From: Pseudaeromonas sharmana
Lineage (GTDB): Bacteria > Pseudomonadota > Gammaproteobacteria > Enterobacterales > Aeromonadaceae
Reading direction: 5' to 3'
DNA length: 64,000 nt
NCBI RefSeq assembly: GCF_042649925.1
Contig: NZ_JBHSAF010000015.1
Location: forward strand, 1 to 64,000
A program made the position numbers and the translations under genes. Every line of letters begins with the position of its first letter. Positions within the stretch are counted from its first letter, which is position 1. This document shows positions 62,929-64,000 of this stretch, one piece after another. The notes beneath the pieces were generated by a model. The model did not search any database. It saw only the letters and a program-made list of their open reading frames with translations, and was not told the origin of the DNA.

Positions 62929-64000
62929 TTAGCGTTTTAATCGCCAGATCTGTGTCGTGCCAGCGGGAACCTGCAGCGACAGGTCGCCGCTGCCGGAGGC
63001 CTGCAGCGATGCCGGGTTACCAAACAGCGGTTGCCACTGACTGTTGGCCATGCCGGTTGGCAGCGTCACGGCGTGAGGTTGGGAGGCATAGTTGATCGCC
63101 ACCAGTACCGTCTGCTGCTTGGTCTGGCGCAGGAAACTCAGGGTGCTGTCCTGGGTCAGCAGGGTCAGGTCGCCATAACGCAACGCCGGATTGCTCTTGC
63201 GCAACGCGATGAGCTGTTGATAGAAGTGCCATAGCGAGTCAGGGCTGGCCTGTTGATCGGCGGCGTTATAGCGCGCCAGATTCTCCGCCGGGCCGCGGAA
63301 CAGCTGGCTACTGCTGCTGAAACCGCCGCTGGCACTCCAGCTCATTGGCGCACGCAGCGCCCAGTCACCGCCGTTGCCGGCACTGTGCCCCATGCCGATC
63401 TCTTCGCCGTAGTAGATGAACGGCTGGCCGGGCAGCGTCAGCTGGGTGGCGACGGCCAGTCGGTATCTGGTTTCGTCACCGGAGAAGGCCTCGATCAGGC
63501 GTTCGCCGGCGTAGGAGTCGTGGCTCCCCAGGATGAGTCCCATGTTGGCCAGCGGGTAGCTGGATAACACCCGTTTGAGGTCGGGGGTCACTTCGCCGGC
63601 GCGAACCGAGGCTCGCACTGCATCGTTGAAGCCAAACGCAAAGGCCGAGCCACAGGCTTCTTTACTGGCGGCGCCGATAGGGTCGGTTGGCTCTTCACAG
63701 ACCATGAATCCGTTCGGGTAGCTGCCGCCGATCAGTTGTTGCAGATCGCGCAGTATCACCTTGTTTTCCGGTTGCGACTCATAGGCGTGTTTGCCGTTTT
63801 CCACTAACTGGCCGACGGCATCGAAACGGAAACCGTCGACCCCCAGGTTCATCCAATAGCGCAGGTTGTCGTGATGATAGGTCAGGACCTTGGGGTTTTT
63901 CAGATTGAAGTCCGGCATCTGTTCCCAGAATACGCCGTAGTAGTAGTCATGCGTTGGCTTCACCCGGTGCCAGCTTTCGCTGTTATCCCAGTTGACCCAA
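62929..64000 (-). CDS. GH13 alpha-amylase family protein, C-terminal part
   Basis: Second starch-type hydrolase, open to the window edge at its 5' end (the frame continues in from outside, reading WVNWDNSESWHR before the first listed residue). Seen here are the last ~357 residues: catalytic Asp in GVDGFRFDAV, the acid Glu in FMVCEEPTDP and the Asp in LILGSHDSY, followed by PFIYYGEEIGMG and a C-terminal beta domain (PAGTTQIWRLKR). This resembles a neopullulanase/cyclomaltodextrinase-type or cell-bound amylase rather than the secreted enzyme at 25.7 kb. The signal peptide lies outside the window. Confidence 0.85.
   Translation of the reverse strand, partial: WVNWDNSESWHRVKPTHDYYYGVFWEQMPDFNLKNPKVLTYHHDNLRYWMNLGVDGFRFDAVGQLVENGKHAYESQPENKVILRDLQQLIGGSYPNGFMVCEEPTDPIGAASKEACGSAFAFGFNDAVRASVRAGEVTPDLKRVLSSYPLANMGLILGSHDSYAGERLIEAFSGDETRYRLAVATQLTLPGQPFIYYGEEIGMGHSAGNGGDWALRAPMSWSASGGFSSSSQLFRGPAENLARYNAADQQASPDSLWHFYQQLIALRKSNPALRYGDLTLLTQDSTLSFLRQTKQQTVLVAINYASQPHAVTLPTGMANSQWQPLFGNPASLQASGSGDLSLQVPAGTTQIWRLKR

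Overview
The window looks like a stretch of gammaproteobacterial chromosome, most likely from the order Aeromonadales. Three things point there: gene order and protein sequences follow the E. coli/Aeromonas core backbone (dusB-fis, the rpsU-dnaG-rpoD block, tsaD, plsY, folB, uppP, cca, ygiM, ygiF, glnE, then fxsA/aspA/cutA/dsbD beside groESL); the type II secretion pair exeA-exeB sits between cca and ygiM; and ExeA carries a C-terminal peptidoglycan-binding domain. The genus cannot be fixed from sequence alone. I saw no rRNA gene, CRISPR array, insertion sequence or prophage.

Layout. 1-1.6 kb: 3' end of tRNA-Asp, then fis and dusB on the minus strand. 1.8-6.5 kb: a four-gene export cassette (TolC-type outer membrane protein, HlyD-type adaptor, two ABC-2 permeases) with no ATPase, lying between dusB and prmA, which are neighbours in E. 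coli. 6.5-13.5 kb: prmA, a degenerate PTS permease, a phospholipase C-fold protein, recJ and a chemoreceptor. 14.0-16.7 kb: prfB with its programmed frameshift, and lysS. 16.7-24.6 kb: an accessory block with a lipoprotein amidohydrolase, an APC permease, a LysR regulator, an Aer-like aerotaxis receptor, a cupin/oxidoreductase pair and a Nudix protein. 24.7-27.6 kb: a PEP-CTERM surface protein and a secreted alpha-amylase whose last codons appear frameshifted. 28.2-45.2 kb: tRNA-Ile(CAU), rpoD, dnaG, yqeY, rpsU, tsaD, plsY, folB, folK, uppP, cca, exeAB, ygiM, pit with its PhoU-like partner, and ygiF. 45.3-54.9 kb: glnE, dsbD, cutA, aspA, fxsA, groES, groEL. 55-64 kb: a secreted protein of unknown function, two tandem alkaline phosphatases, a four-gene zinc-linked operon (DUF3299, FtsX-type permease, ATPase, ZrgA-like His-rich protein), a small unknown protein, and the 3' part of a second GH13 amylase that runs off the window.

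How the genes connect. Housekeeping functions (translation, replication priming, sigma-70, folate and cell-wall lipid synthesis, chaperonin) are interleaved with accessory genes for export, starch use, phosphate acquisition and metal homeostasis. The observations I rate most interesting are a near-perfect Zur-type operator immediately upstream of the tandem alkaline phosphatase genes, next to the zinc operon; a PTS IIC-IIB protein that has lost both its phosphorylatable cysteine and its sugar-site glutamate; the amylase 3' frameshift, supported by the position of its terminator; and the ATPase-less export cassette. I do not claim a wholly new system; the Zur/phosphatase link and the PTS pseudo-transporter are the closest to something undescribed.
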